Assembly (NCBI GenBank): GCA_039808885.1 | Contig: JBDHTX010000001.1 | Coordinates: 186,001 to 250,000, forward strand | Length of the DNA stretch: 64,000 nucleotides | Direction: 5' to 3' | Source of the DNA: Dongia_A sp039808885 | Lineage (GTDB): Bacteria; Pseudomonadota; Alphaproteobacteria; Dongiales; Dongiaceae | Shown: in pieces, positions 8,623 to 20,025 of the stretch | Layout: the number at the start of each line of letters is the position of its first letter | Position numbering within the stretch: position 1 is the stretch's first letter | Notes under the pieces: generated by a model | What the model saw: the letters and a program-made list of their open reading frames with translations, nothing else | What the model was told of the DNA's origin: nothing | The model's database searches: none | Position numbers and translations under genes: made by a program

Positions 8623-10230
8623 ATGACCGTCCTCAAGAGCGAGATCGACACCCGGTCGGAGGCGTTCCAGCGCAACCGCGACGCGATGCAGGCCCAGGTG
8701 GACGAGGTCCGCCGCGTGATCGACAAGATCAAGCTCGGCGGCGGCGAGGCGGCGCGGGCCAAGCACCTGGCGCGCGGCAAGCTGCTGCCGCGCGACCGCA
8801 TCCGCGGCCTGCTCGACCCTGGTGCACCGTTCCTGGAATTCTCCCAGCTTGCCGCGCATCAGCTCTATGACGACGACATCCCCGCCGCCGGCATCATCAC
8901 CGGCATCGGCCGCGTGGCGGGCCGCGAATGCGTGATCGTCGCCAATGACGCGACGGTGAAGGGCGGCACCTATTACCCGGTCACGGTGAAGAAGCACCTG
9001 CGGGCGCAGGAGATCGCGCGCCAGAACAACCTGCCCTGCGTCTATCTGGTCGATAGCGGCGGCGCCAACCTGCCGAACCAGGACGAGGTCTTTCCCGACC
9101 GCGATCATTTCGGCCGCATCTTCTACAACCAGGCGACCATGTCGGCCGCCGGCATCCCGCAGATCGCCGTGGTCATGGGCTCCTGCACCGCCGGCGGCGC
9201 CTATGTGCCGGCGATGTCGGACGAGAGCATCATCGTCAAGAACCAGGGCACCATCTTCCTCGGCGGCCCGCCCCTGGTGAAGGCGGCCACCGGCGAGGTG
9301 GTGAGCGCCGAGGATTTGGGCGGCGCCGATGTGCATTCGCGGCAATCCGGCGTCACCGACCACTATGCCGAGGATGACCGCCACGCCCTGGAGATCGCGC
9401 GTTCCATCGTCGCGCATCTCAACCGGGTGAAGTCGGTGTCGCTCGACCTCGCCGCGCCGGAAGAGCCGCTCTACGACCCCAGGGAAATCTACGGCATCAT
9501 CCCGGCCGATGCGCGGCAGCCCTATGACGTGCGCGAGGTGATCGCCCGCATCGTCGATGGCAGCCGCTTCGACGAGTTCAAGAAGCTCTACGGCACCACG
9601 CTGGTCACCGGCTTCGCCCGCATCTGGGGCTATCCCGTGGGCATCGTCGCCAATAACGGCATCCTGTTCTCGGAATCGGCCTTGAAGGGCGCGCATTTCG
9701 TCGAGCTCTGCGCCCAGCGCGGCATTCCGCTCCTCTTCCTGCAGAACATCACCGGCTTCATGGTCGGCCGCAAATACGAATCCGGCGGCATTGCCAAGGA
9801 CGGCGCCAAGATGGTCACCGCCGTCTCCTGCGCGCAAGTTCCCAAGCTCACCATGCTAATCGGCGGGTCGTTCGGCGCCGGCAACTACGGCATGTGCGGC
9901 CGCGCCTTCTCCCCCCGCTTCCTGTGGATGTGGCCCAACGCGCGCATCTCGGTGATGGGCGGCGAGCAGGCCGCCAACGTGCTGGCCCAGGTGAAGCGCG
10001 ACGGCATGGCCGCGCGCGGCGAGGACTGGCCGGCGGAGGCCGAAGAGCAGTTCAAGGCGCCGATCCGCGCCCAATACGAGGCGCAGGGCCATCCCTTCTT
10101 CGCCGGCGCGCGACTGTGGGACGATGGCCTGGTCGACCCGGCGGAAGCGCGCACCACCATCGCCCTCGGCCTCTCCGCCGCGCTCAATGCCCCCATCGAA
10201 CCGACGCGGTTCGGCATTTTCCGGATGTGA
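8623..10230 (+). CDS. liuB: Methylcrotonyl-CoA carboxylase, carboxyltransferase (beta) subunit
   Basis: Transfers CO2 from biotin to 3-methylcrotonyl-CoA, forming 3-methylglutaconyl-CoA. 535 residues, normal for the subunit. Crotonase-fold carboxyltransferase domains N and C are evident (YLVDSGGANLPNQDEVFPDRDHFG, then GSCTAGGAYVPAMSDE, and LFLQNITGFMVGRKYE with GGSFGAGNYGMCGRAF). Works as a dodecamer with the LiuD biotin subunit encoded downstream. Starts 5 bp after liuA; liuC follows 5 bp after its stop. Confidence 0.96.
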   Translation: MTVLKSEIDTRSEAFQRNRDAMQAQVDEVRRVIDKIKLGGGEAARAKHLARGKLLPRDRIRGLLDPGAPFLEFSQLAAHQLYDDDIPAAGIITGIGRVAGRECVIVANDATVKGGTYYPVTVKKHLRAQEIARQNNLPCVYLVDSGGANLPNQDEVFPDRDHFGRIFYNQATMSAAGIPQIAVVMGSCTAGGAYVPAMSDESIIVKNQGTIFLGGPPLVKAATGEVVSAEDLGGADVHSRQSGVTDHYAEDDRHALEIARSIVAHLNRVKSVSLDLAAPEEPLYDPREIYGIIPADARQPYDVREVIARIVDGSRFDEFKKLYGTTLVTGFARIWGYPVGIVANNGILFSESALKGAHFVELCAQRGIPLLFLQNITGFMVGRKYESGGIAKDGAKMVTAVSCAQVPKLTMLIGGSFGAGNYGMCGRAFSPRFLWMWPNARISVMGGEQAANVLAQVKRDGMAARGEDWPAEAEEQFKAPIRAQYEAQGHPFFAGARLWDDGLVDPAEARTTIALGLSAALNAPIEPTRFGIFRM

Positions 10231-10235
10231 GCGCC

Positions 10236-11015
10236 ATGGGCTCCTATCTCGACATCCAATCGGCCGGCGGGGTCACCACCATCCGGATGAACCGGGCGGA
10301 GAAGCACAACGCCTTCGACGAGACGCTGATCGCCGAGCTGACCGCCGCCTTCCGCGCCGCGGGCGCCGATGCGACGGCCCGTGTCGTGGTGCTGAGCGCG
10401 GCCGGCCAGAGCTTCTCCGCCGGCGCCGATCTCGACTGGATGCGGCGCATGGCAGACCAGCCGCGCGCCGCCAATGAACGCGACGCCATGGCGCTGGCCG
10501 ACCTGATGGCGGCGATCGACCGCTGCCCCAAGCCGGTGCTGGGCGTGGTCCAGGGTGCGGCCTTCGGCGGCGGCGTCGGCCTGGTGGCGTGCTGCGACAT
10601 CGCCATCGCCAGCGAGGCGGCGAGCTTCAGCCTTTCCGAAGTCAGGCTCGGGCTGATCCCGGCGGTGATCTCACCCTATGTCGCCGCGGCGATCGGCGCC
10701 CGCGCCTGCCGGCGCTATTTCCTGACCGCCGAGCGCTTCGTTGCATCGACGGCCCTGCATCTCGGCCTGGTGCACGAGGTCGTGCCGGCGGCGGACCTCG
10801 ACGCCGCGCGGGACCAGATGCTGGGCCATCTGCTGAAAGGCGGCCCGAAGGCGCAGCGCGCGGCCAAGGACCTGATCGCCCATGTGGCCGCGGCGAAGAT
10901 CGACGAGCCGCTGATGCGCGACACCGCCTGGCGCATCGCCGAGACGCGCGCCTCGGCCGAGGGCAAGGAGGGCATCGCCGCCTTCCTCGAGAAACGCAAA
11001 CCAAATTGGCAATAG
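10236..11015 (+). CDS. liuC: Enoyl-CoA hydratase family, methylglutaconyl-CoA hydratase
   Basis: Hydrates 3-methylglutaconyl-CoA to HMG-CoA. 259 residues with the crotonase fold: RMNRAEKHNAFDETL near 15-30, oxyanion-hole SFSAGADLDWMRRMA, and GAAFGGGVGLVACCDIAIA with the acidic residue region SLSEVRLGLIPAVISPYV. The function within the crotonase superfamily is given by its place between the two carboxylase subunit genes. The ATG at 10236 is 5 bp after liuB; a longer in-frame reading upstream overlaps liuB and is rejected. Confidence 0.93.
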   Translation: MGSYLDIQSAGGVTTIRMNRAEKHNAFDETLIAELTAAFRAAGADATARVVVLSAAGQSFSAGADLDWMRRMADQPRAANERDAMALADLMAAIDRCPKPVLGVVQGAAFGGGVGLVACCDIAIASEAASFSLSEVRLGLIPAVISPYVAAAIGARACRRYFLTAERFVASTALHLGLVHEVVPAADLDAARDQMLGHLLKGGPKAQRAAKDLIAHVAAAKIDEPLMRDTAWRIAETRASAEGKEGIAAFLEKRKPNWQ

Positions 11016-11044
11016 GGCCGAACTGGCAATAGGGAAGCAATGCC

Positions 11045-13054
11045 GTGGCGATGTTCCGCAAGATCCTGATTGCCAATCGCGGCGAGATCGCCTGCCGCAT
11101 CATCCGCACGGCGCGGCGGCTGAACATCGCCACCGTCGCGGTCTATTCCGAGGCCGATGCGAACGCGCTGCATGTCGAGATGGCGGACGAGGCCGTGCTG
11201 CTCGGGCCCGCCCCGGCGGCGCAGAGCTATCTCGCCATCGACAAGGTGATCGCCGCCGCGGTGGCGACCGGCGCCGAGGCGATCCATCCCGGCTACGGCT
11301 TCCTTTCCGAGAACGCCCGCTTCGCCGAGGCCTGCGCCAAGGTCGGCATCGCCTTCATCGGCCCGCCGGCTTCCGCCATCCACGCCATGGGCTCGAAATC
11401 TGAATCCAAGCGCTTGATGGAGGCGGCCGGGGTGCCGCTGGTCCCGGGCTATCACGGCACCGAGCAGGCCGACAGCCACCTGATCGCCGAGGCGATGAAG
11501 ATCGGCTTCCCGGTCCTTATCAAGGCCTCGGCCGGCGGTGGCGGCAAGGGCATGCGCATCGTGGCGCATGAGCGCGAGCTGCTGCCGGCGATCGAGGGCG
11601 CGCGGCGCGAGGCGAAGTCCGCTTTCGGCGACGAGCGCCTGCTGATCGAGAGATACCTGGAGCGGCCGCGCCATGTGGAGGTGCAGGTCTTCGCCGATTC
11701 CTATGGCGAGGCGGTCTATATCCACGACCGCGACTGCTCGATCCAGCGCCGCCACCAGAAGGTGATCGAGGAGGCACCCGCCCCGGGCCTCGCCGAGGAG
11801 ACGCGCCGCCGCATGGGCGAAGCCGCCGTCGCCGCCGCCAAGGCGGTCGGCTATGTCGGCGCGGGGACCATCGAGTTCCTCTACGCCGACGGCCGGTTCT
11901 ATTTCATCGAGATGAACACCCGGCTCCAGGTGGAGCATCCGGTGACCGAGATGATTGCCGGCATCGACCTGGTGGAATGGCAGCTGCGCGTCGCCGCGCG
12001 CGAGCCGCTGCCGGAAAAGCAGGCCGAATTGCAGCGCTACGGCCATGCGATGGAAGTGCGGCTCTATGCCGAGGACCCGGCCAAGGGCTTCCTGCCCGCC
12101 ACCGGCTGCCTGGCGCACCTCGCCTGGCCCGCCAACGTGCCGCAGATCCGCATCGATTCCGGCGTGCGCGCCGGCGACCGCATCACCACCTTCTACGATC
12201 CCATGATCGCCAAGGTGATCGCCTGGGGCGAAGACCGCGTGACGGCGGCGCAGCGCCTGCGCCGCGCCTTGCAGGAAATCGAGATCGCCGGCCTTGCCAC
12301 CAATGCCGGCTTCCTGGTCGAGGTGCTGGGTCATCCGGCCTTCCTCAAGGAGGAGATCGACACCGGCTTCATCGAGCGCCACCGCGCCGACCTGCTGCCG
12401 GATGGCGAGGCGACCCCGGACCGCGCCCTGGCCCTGGCCGCCGTGTACGAAGTGCTGAAGGCCGGCGGCGCGGCGCGCGCCAAGGCGGCGGCGGGCGGCG
12501 ATCCGCATTCGCCCTGGGCCGTCACCAATGGCTGGCGCGTTTTCGGCGATGGCGGGTCATCCGTCCTGCTGCGTGACGCCGCGGCGAAGAGAAGGGAAGC
12601 GCGCATCGCCTTCGCCGGCGGGCGCTGGAGCGTTGCCGTCGATTCCGGCGCGCCCATCGTCCTGACGCATCCGGCGCTCGACGGCGACAGCCTCGCCGCC
12701 GGCGGCGATCACGGCCGCCTGCGCCTCACCGCCATCGAGGCGGACGGCATCATCACCCTGATCGAACGCGGCAGGTCCTGGCGCATCGGCCGGGTCGATA
12801 TCCTGGCGGAGGCCGAGGCGGCGACCGAAGGCCACGGCCACCTCGCCTCGCCCATGCCGGGCACCGTGGTGCGCGTCATGGCGGCGGCGGGCGACAATGT
12901 GAAGCGCGGCCAGCCGCTGATGGTGGTCGAGGCGATGAAAATGGAGCACACCATCGCCGCCCATGCCGACGGCGTGGTGAAACAGGTGAAGTTCCGCGCC
13001 GGCGATTCCGTCGCCGAGGGCGTCGAGCTCATCAGCTTCGAGGCGGCATCATGA
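11045..13054 (+). CDS. liuD: Methylcrotonyl-CoA carboxylase, biotin carboxylase/carrier (alpha) subunit
   Basis: ATP-dependent carboxylation of biotin for the LiuB subunit. About 669 residues. Biotin carboxylase domain from FRKILIANRGEIACRI through the ATP-grasp loop ASAGGGGKGMRIV and FIEMNTRLQVEHPVTE; C-terminal biotinyl domain with the biotin lysine in VVEAMKMEHTI near residue 630. Start choice: GTG at 11045 lies 7 bases after AGGGAAG and is preferred; ATG at 11051, two codons on, is the alternative. The last four bases overlap liuE (ATGA). Confidence 0.96.
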   Translation: MAMFRKILIANRGEIACRIIRTARRLNIATVAVYSEADANALHVEMADEAVLLGPAPAAQSYLAIDKVIAAAVATGAEAIHPGYGFLSENARFAEACAKVGIAFIGPPASAIHAMGSKSESKRLMEAAGVPLVPGYHGTEQADSHLIAEAMKIGFPVLIKASAGGGGKGMRIVAHERELLPAIEGARREAKSAFGDERLLIERYLERPRHVEVQVFADSYGEAVYIHDRDCSIQRRHQKVIEEAPAPGLAEETRRRMGEAAVAAAKAVGYVGAGTIEFLYADGRFYFIEMNTRLQVEHPVTEMIAGIDLVEWQLRVAAREPLPEKQAELQRYGHAMEVRLYAEDPAKGFLPATGCLAHLAWPANVPQIRIDSGVRAGDRITTFYDPMIAKVIAWGEDRVTAAQRLRRALQEIEIAGLATNAGFLVEVLGHPAFLKEEIDTGFIERHRADLLPDGEATPDRALALAAVYEVLKAGGAARAKAAAGGDPHSPWAVTNGWRVFGDGGSSVLLRDAAAKRREARIAFAGGRWSVAVDSGAPIVLTHPALDGDSLAAGGDHGRLRLTAIEADGIITLIERGRSWRIGRVDILAEAEAATEGHGHLASPMPGTVVRVMAAAGDNVKRGQPLMVVEAMKMEHTIAAHADGVVKQVKFRAGDSVAEGVELISFEAAS

Positions 13055-13983
13055 CCCTGCCCCGCCACGTCCGCGTGGTCGAGGTCGGGCCGCGCGACGG
13101 CCTGCAGAACGAGGCCGCGCCGGTTCCCCTCGCGACCAAGGTCGAACTGATCGATCGCCTGTCGGAGACCGGCCTTCCCGTCATCGAGGCCGGCGCCTTC
13201 GTCTCCGCCAAATGGGTGCCGCAGATGGCTGATTCCGCCGAAGTGCTGGCGCGGATCAAGCAGAAGCCGAATGTCAGCTATCCCGTGCTGGTGCCCAACA
13301 CCAAGGGGCTGGAGGCGGCGCTGGCGGCCGGCGCGCAGGAGATCGCCGTCTTCGGCGCGGCGTCGGAAAGCTTCTCCCAGCGCAACATCAATTGCAGCAT
13401 CGCCGAGAGCCTGGAGCGCTTCGCCCATGTCACCGACGCGGCGCAATCGGCGGGGCTCAAGGTCCGCGGCTACGTCTCCTGCGTGCTGGGCTGCCCCTAT
13501 GAGGGCGAGATCGCGCCCGACGCCGTCGCGCGTGTCGCCGAGGCCCTGATCGGCATGGGCTGCTACGAGGTCAGCCTGGGCGACACGATCGGCGTCGGCA
13601 CGCCGGGCAAGGCGCAGCGCATGATCGAGGCGGTCGCCGCCAGGGTCGACCTGCAGCACCTGGCGGCGCATTTCCACGACACCTACGGCCAGGCGCTGGC
13701 GAACCTGCTGGCGGTGCTGGAACTCGGCGTCGCGGTGGTGGATTCCTCGATTTCCGGGCTCGGCGGCTGCCCCTACGCGCCCGGCGCCTCGGGCAACGTC
13801 GCCACCGAGGACGTCGTCTACATGCTGCACGGCCTCGGCATCGAGACCGGCATCGACCTCGACAAGCTGGTCGCGGCCGGCGCCTTCATCTCCGCCGCGC
13901 TCGGGCGGCAGCCCGGCTCCAAGGCCGCGCGCGCCATCGGCGCCCGCACCATCGCCACCGACGCCGCCAGCCCCCGGTCATGA
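13051..13983 (+). CDS. liuE: Hydroxymethylglutaryl-CoA lyase
   Basis: Cleaves HMG-CoA to acetyl-CoA and acetoacetate, the last step of leucine degradation. 310 residues, TIM barrel of the DRE-metallolyase family: VEVGPRDGLQNE at the start, VSCVLGCPYEG in the middle, the metal-binding HFHDTYGQALAN, and the catalytic-Cys loop SGLGGCPYAPGASGN near 230-245. Overlaps liuD by four bases and the following flavoprotein by four bases, so three genes are translationally chained. Confidence 0.96.
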   Translation: MTLPRHVRVVEVGPRDGLQNEAAPVPLATKVELIDRLSETGLPVIEAGAFVSAKWVPQMADSAEVLARIKQKPNVSYPVLVPNTKGLEAALAAGAQEIAVFGAASESFSQRNINCSIAESLERFAHVTDAAQSAGLKVRGYVSCVLGCPYEGEIAPDAVARVAEALIGMGCYEVSLGDTIGVGTPGKAQRMIEAVAARVDLQHLAAHFHDTYGQALANLLAVLELGVAVVDSSISGLGGCPYAPGASGNVATEDVVYMLHGLGIETGIDLDKLVAAGAFISAALGRQPGSKAARAIGARTIATDAASPRS

Positions 13984-15272
13984 GCGACTACATCGACTGC
14001 CACTATGCGCGCACCCGCGCGGACCGCTCCACGCGCCCTTATCTGAGCGGCCCCCTGTCGGTGGAAACCGCGATCGTCGGCGGCGGCCTGGCCGGCCTCA
14101 CCATCGCCCTGGAGCTGGCCCGGCGCGGCCGCTCGGTGGCGCTGATCGAGGGACGGCGCATCGGCTGGGGCGCCTCGGGCCGCAATGGCGGCTTCTGCGC
14201 GCCGGGCTTCGCCACCGGCATCGACGCCATCGCCGCGCGGGCCGGGATGGCGACGGCGCGCGAGCTCTATGCCCTGTCGCGCGCGGCGGTGACCTATGTG
14301 CGCGACAATCTCGCCAAGGCCGGCGTGGCGGTCGACGCCGCGCGCATGGGCCATGTCTCCGCGCGACGCGTGCCGTCACTGGCGGAGCTCGAGCAGTACC
14401 GCGACAAGATGGCGGCGTTCGACGTCGCGCTGCAGGTTCTCCCGACGCCGGAGACGCGCGCCCGGCTGCGCAGCGACACTTATTTCGAATCGATCGTCGA
14501 GCCGCTGGCCTTCGCCATGCAGCCGCTCGACTACGCCCTCGCCCTGGCGCGCGGGACCGAGGAACGCGGCGGCGCCGTCTACGAGAACTGCCCCGCCCTC
14601 GCCCTGCACAAGGTCGGCCACGCCTACCGCCTGATGACGCCGCGCGGCCGGATCAGCGCCCGCCACGTGGTGATCTGCACCGGCGGCTATACCGGCCGGC
14701 TGCTGCCGCGCCTGCGCCGCGCCATGTTGCCCATCGCCACCTATGCGATGGCGACCGAGCCCTGCGCCGATCTGCTCGACCAGGCGATCGCCACGCCGAT
14801 GTGCGTCAGCGACGACCGCCGCGCCGGCGACTACTACCGGCGGCTGGAGGACGGGCGCCTGCTCTGGGGCGGGCGCATCACCGCCCGCACCCGCGATCCC
14901 AACGACCTGGCGGCCCTGCTGCACCGGGACATGCGCGCGGTCTATCCGCAGCTCTCCGGCGTGAGGATCGAGACGGCGTGGTCCGGGCTGATGTCCTATG
15001 CCCGGCACTACATGCCGCAGGCCGGACGCAGCGAGGAAGGCCTGTGGCATTGCACCGCCTTCGGCGGCCACGGGCTCAACACCACGGCCGCCGCCGGCCG
15101 CCTGATCGCCGCCGCCATCGCCGAGGGCGACGACCGCTATCGGCTCTTCGCGCCCTTCGGCCTCGACTGGAACGGCGGCCCCTTCGGCCCCGCCGCCGCG
15201 CAGCTGGTCTATTGGAAGCTGCAGGCCCAGGACTGGTGGGCGGAGCGCAAGGTTCGAAGCAGCAAGCTCTAG
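13980..15272 (+). CDS. FAD-dependent amine/amino-acid oxidoreductase (DAO family, PuuB-like)
   Basis: A 430-residue FAD enzyme of the D-amino-acid oxidase fold. The dinucleotide motif VGGGLAGLTIALELARRG lies near residues 25-45, WGASGRNGGFCAPGF follows, and FGGHGLNTTAAAGRLIA is near the C-terminus. It resembles gamma-glutamylputrescine oxidase and related secondary-amine oxidases; the true substrate is unknown. The ATG overlaps the liuE stop (ATGA at 13980-13983), so it is made with the leucine pathway, which is unusual. It could oxidise a D-amino acid or N-substituted amine feeding branched-chain acyl-CoA (inference). Confidence 0.85.
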   Translation: MSDYIDCHYARTRADRSTRPYLSGPLSVETAIVGGGLAGLTIALELARRGRSVALIEGRRIGWGASGRNGGFCAPGFATGIDAIAARAGMATARELYALSRAAVTYVRDNLAKAGVAVDAARMGHVSARRVPSLAELEQYRDKMAAFDVALQVLPTPETRARLRSDTYFESIVEPLAFAMQPLDYALALARGTEERGGAVYENCPALALHKVGHAYRLMTPRGRISARHVVICTGGYTGRLLPRLRRAMLPIATYAMATEPCADLLDQAIATPMCVSDDRRAGDYYRRLEDGRLLWGGRITARTRDPNDLAALLHRDMRAVYPQLSGVRIETAWSGLMSYARHYMPQAGRSEEGLWHCTAFGGHGLNTTAAAGRLIAAAIAEGDDRYRLFAPFGLDWNGGPFGPAAAQLVYWKLQAQDWWAERKVRSSKL

Positions 15273-15330
15273 CGTGTCATCACCACGGCGAGCACGACGG
15301 CGGCGAATGTTCCTCGAGCAGCAGCCGAGC

Positions 15331-16695
15331 TTAGAAGAAGGTCGCGATCGCCCCCACCGACATCCAGTGATCGTCCACCACATGGATGAGGCGCCAGCGG
15401 TCGAAGGTGGTGCAGGGATGCGAAATCCCGCAGATCAGCAGATCGCCCACCTTGATGTCCGCATCCGGCTTGACCCTCAGATGGGCATGCTGGTCGTTCA
15501 GCTTGAAGATGGTCCAGTCCTCCGGCACCGGCTCCGGCTGCGGCGTGGCATGGGCGCGGAAGCGCCAGATCGGCTTCGGCAGGTGCAGGTCGAAGCCGAC
15601 ATCGCGCTTGCCCATGGTCACCAGGGCAAGGCCCGGCTCCGGCACCGATTGCACCAGCCCGCAGACGAACAAGGCCGGCTGCAGCGCGCCCAGCTCCTGC
15701 ACCAGCTTCGGGTCGCGCTTCGTCATGTCGGCCTGGTGCTCGACATAGGTGCCGCAATCGTGGGTGATGTAGCAGCCGCTGCGGATGACCTTGACCGTCG
15801 GCAGGCGCAGCGAGATCTGGCCGAGCCGCCGGCCGACGATGTCGTAATAGGCGCTGCCGCCCGCGGTCAGGATCACCTCCCGGGTGCCGAAGGCGTTGCG
15901 CCGGTCGGCGAGCTGCGCCGCCTCGGCGAAGAAGTCGAAGAAGGCCTCCGCCGCCGCGCCGTCCTCATGTCCGTCCGGGCCGGCGATCATGCCCTCGTAT
16001 CCGGCGATGCCCGCCAGGCGCAGCCGCGCGTGATGGCTGGGCAGGGCGTCGAGCAGCTTACCGACCTGCTCGATGCTGCGGCAGCCGGTGCGGACCTTGG
16101 CGAAGCCGACCTCCAGCAGAACATTGACCGGCTGCTCGGTCTTGCAGGCGGCGACGTCGTCGGAGAGGGCCTTCAGTCCCTCGAGGGAATCGAGGAAGAC
16201 GTTGAGATTGAGCCCGTCGAACTGGCGTGCCAGTTCGACGATGCCGCGCACCTGCGCCCGGCCGGTCACCTGGTTGGCGATCAGCAGGTTGCGGCAGCCG
16301 AAGGCGACAGCGACTTCCGCCTGCTGCACCGTGGCCACGGTCAGGCCCCAGCAGCCCTGTGCCGCCTGCTGCGCCCAGAGATGCGGCGCCATCGTGGTCT
16401 TGGCATGGGGGGCGAGATGCAGGCCGAAGCGGTCGAGCAGCTTGCGCATCCAGCGCCCGTTGTGGTCCAGCGCCGATTTGCGCAGCACCGCCACCGGCGC
16501 CGGCAAATCGCCCTGCAGCAGGTTCCAGTGCTGCGCCCCGATTTCGCCCAGCTCCAGCGCGTCCGATGCCGCCGGAATGCCCTTGGTCAGCGGATCGATC
16601 AGCTCCTGGTCCAGCGCCTCCAGCGCCTCGCGCAGGTCGTCGGCGTTGAAGCCGGCACCGATCTTGCCTTGCAGGAAATCATTGGTCAGGGACAT
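15331..16695 (-). CDS. D-serine/D-threonine deaminase or aldolase-like PLP enzyme (alanine racemase N-terminal fold)
   Basis: PLP barrel protein of about 454 residues. The PLP lysine sits in PHAKTTMAP near residue 100. A DSD-type C-terminal domain ends with GDLLICGISHPCTTFDRWR, whose His and Cys are the usual zinc ligands of this group. Homologous enzymes remove or cleave D-threo/D-serine type amino acids; which reaction applies cannot be told here. The start at 16695 (MSLTNDF) was chosen over 16737 because the longer N-terminus is not family-like. Convergent with the flavoprotein; 58 bp separate the stops. Confidence 0.8.
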   Translation of the reverse strand: MSLTNDFLQGKIGAGFNADDLREALEALDQELIDPLTKGIPAASDALELGEIGAQHWNLLQGDLPAPVAVLRKSALDHNGRWMRKLLDRFGLHLAPHAKTTMAPHLWAQQAAQGCWGLTVATVQQAEVAVAFGCRNLLIANQVTGRAQVRGIVELARQFDGLNLNVFLDSLEGLKALSDDVAACKTEQPVNVLLEVGFAKVRTGCRSIEQVGKLLDALPSHHARLRLAGIAGYEGMIAGPDGHEDGAAAEAFFDFFAEAAQLADRRNAFGTREVILTAGGSAYYDIVGRRLGQISLRLPTVKVIRSGCYITHDCGTYVEHQADMTKRDPKLVQELGALQPALFVCGLVQSVPEPGLALVTMGKRDVGFDLHLPKPIWRFRAHATPQPEPVPEDWTIFKLNDQHAHLRVKPDADIKVGDLLICGISHPCTTFDRWRLIHVVDDHWMSVGAIATFF

Positions 16696-16852
16696 GTGGC
16701 TTGCCCATTCATCTCTATCGTCATGCCAGTTTTTCATCAGGCCGGATTTGGCCCCGGCATCTCATGCGGCAACCGCCGCCATGGCTAGTCTGTTGCAAAC
16801 AAACCCGTGGATGGCAAGGCCAAGCCTCGCCATGACGGCAAAAGGGAGCGGA

Positions 16853-18476
<1,624 letters not shown>

Positions 18477-18490
<14 letters not shown>

Positions 18491-18983
18491 CGACCCAGAT
18501 CTCCAGGGCCTTGAACTCGATCTCGTCGCAATTCTCGCCCTCGCCCCGGCGATCGACGACCAGGAAGTCGGTGGCCTGGTCGAGCGCGATCAGCGGGTGA
18601 TGCCAGACGCCGCGATGGTAATTGACCCCCTGGCCGGCAACACTGCGGAAGGCGATCAGGTCCTCCGGCTTCGGCGCGTGGCCCGGACGCGCGACGACGA
18701 TGAGGAACGGGCGCGGCGCCAGCGGTATGAAGAACTGGCTGCTCAGCGGATGGCGCTCCAGCATCTTGATCCGCATCGGCATCGGGCGCGGCTCCGCCCG
18801 CACCAGGCCCAGGCTCGGACGGCCGCCATTCTCGTTGAGGTCGAGCCGGGCGAGGTCGGCATAGCGCTCCGCCCAGCCCTGGTTGATCGTGTAATGCGGG
18901 CTTTCCGCCACCTGGACCACGTCGCCGTAATACTGGAAGGCGTCCCGCGTCAGCGGCCGGATGGGAACTTGGAAATGCGACAT
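18477..18983 (-). CDS. allA: Ureidoglycolate lyase
   Basis: Splits ureidoglycolate into glyoxylate and urea in allantoin degradation. 168 residues, cupin fold, normal length. Typical stretches: MLERHPLSSQFFIPL, FLIVVARPG, and GVNYHRGVWHHPLIAL with histidines of the active site, then DFLVVDRRGEG. Located between allantoicase and malate synthase on the same strand; overlaps the latter and is 25 bp from the former. Confidence 0.95.
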
Positions 18984-19008
18984 CGCTTCACCTCAAACCG
19001 ATCTGGCC

Positions 19009-20025
19009 CTAGGCCAACTCGCCGAACAGCCGCAGCCGGCTCACGCCGCCGTCCGGGATGATGTTGAGCCGGACATGGGTCACCGGGCCCAGATCGGCGA
19101 TCTCCTTCTGGAACTGGTGCGGCCGGTCCATCTCCAGCTTCTGCTCCGGCAGCAGCACGCGCCAGAACATGGATTGGGTCACCAAGGATTCCTCCGTGCC
19201 GCCCTTCACCTCGGCCGCGAGGATGGAGCAGCGGTCGGGATAGTTGCCCTTGAAATGCGCGGTGTCGACCTCGATCTTGCGGATCCGGCCGCGGTGCCCC
19301 AGCGCGAAGATCGCCCAGTCATTGCCCGGCTCGCGCCGCCGGCGCGTCTCCCAGCCGTCGCCCATGTTGATGCCGCGCCCGGGATAGAGCACCTGCATGG
19401 GCGAGCCGTAATGCTGGTCGCTGCAGGCAATGGCGCGGCCGCCATTGACCACGGCGGCAAGGTCGACCAGCTGCTTGCGGTCCATCTTGTCCCAATCGAC
19501 CGCGACCCGGCCATAGGCGCGCAGCCGCGCGACGCCGCCATCGGGGAAGATGTTGAGGCGCAGATGGGTCCAGGCGCGCGTATCCTCGACCGCGACGAAA
19601 TGATGCGAATTGCCCTGCAGCCTGGTGGCCGGCACGATCTCGCTCCATTCCGTGCCGTGGCCGGGTTCGCCCCCAGCTTGAATTTCTGGGATCCAGCAGG
19701 CCTCGACCGAGGCGGCGGGCGGGTAATTGCCGGTGAAGTGGCTGGTGTCGATATCGAAGCCCAGGATCACCCCGGGCAGGCCCAGCTTCACCACCACGTA
19801 GTCATGGCCCTCGCCGCGCTTGCGCCGCGATTCCCAGCCATCCATCCACTTGCCGTGTTCGTCGTATTTGCCCGGGATGAAGACTGCCGGCTCCGGGTTC
19901 AGCATGCGCTCCTTCGGCGCGAAGAAATCGTCGGTGGCGAAGATCGCCTCGGCGCCGAGCCGGGCATCGGCCAGGTTGACCAGGTTCTTGCCGAAAGGCG
20001 GCGTGGGTTGCTCGGCTGCGATCAT
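19009..20025 (-). CDS. alc: Allantoicase
   Basis: Hydrolyses allantoate to ureidoglycolate and urea. 338 residues made of two homologous jelly-roll halves, each with a DGWE(S/T)RR-type motif (WMDGWESRRKRG near 60; MGDGWETRRRREPGNDW near 235) and an HLRLNIFPDGGVARLR / HVRLNIIPDGGVSRLR motif. The start ATG at 20025 overlaps the puuE stop (ATGA), which decides against the longer in-frame reading to 20175. Second gene of the ureide operon. Confidence 0.95.
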   Translation of the reverse strand: MIAAEQPTPPFGKNLVNLADARLGAEAIFATDDFFAPKERMLNPEPAVFIPGKYDEHGKWMDGWESRRKRGEGHDYVVVKLGLPGVILGFDIDTSHFTGNYPPAASVEACWIPEIQAGGEPGHGTEWSEIVPATRLQGNSHHFVAVEDTRAWTHLRLNIFPDGGVARLRAYGRVAVDWDKMDRKQLVDLAAVVNGGRAIACSDQHYGSPMQVLYPGRGINMGDGWETRRRREPGNDWAIFALGHRGRIRKIEVDTAHFKGNYPDRCSILAAEVKGGTEESLVTQSMFWRVLLPEQKLEMDRPHQFQKEIADLGPVTHVRLNIIPDGGVSRLRLFGELA

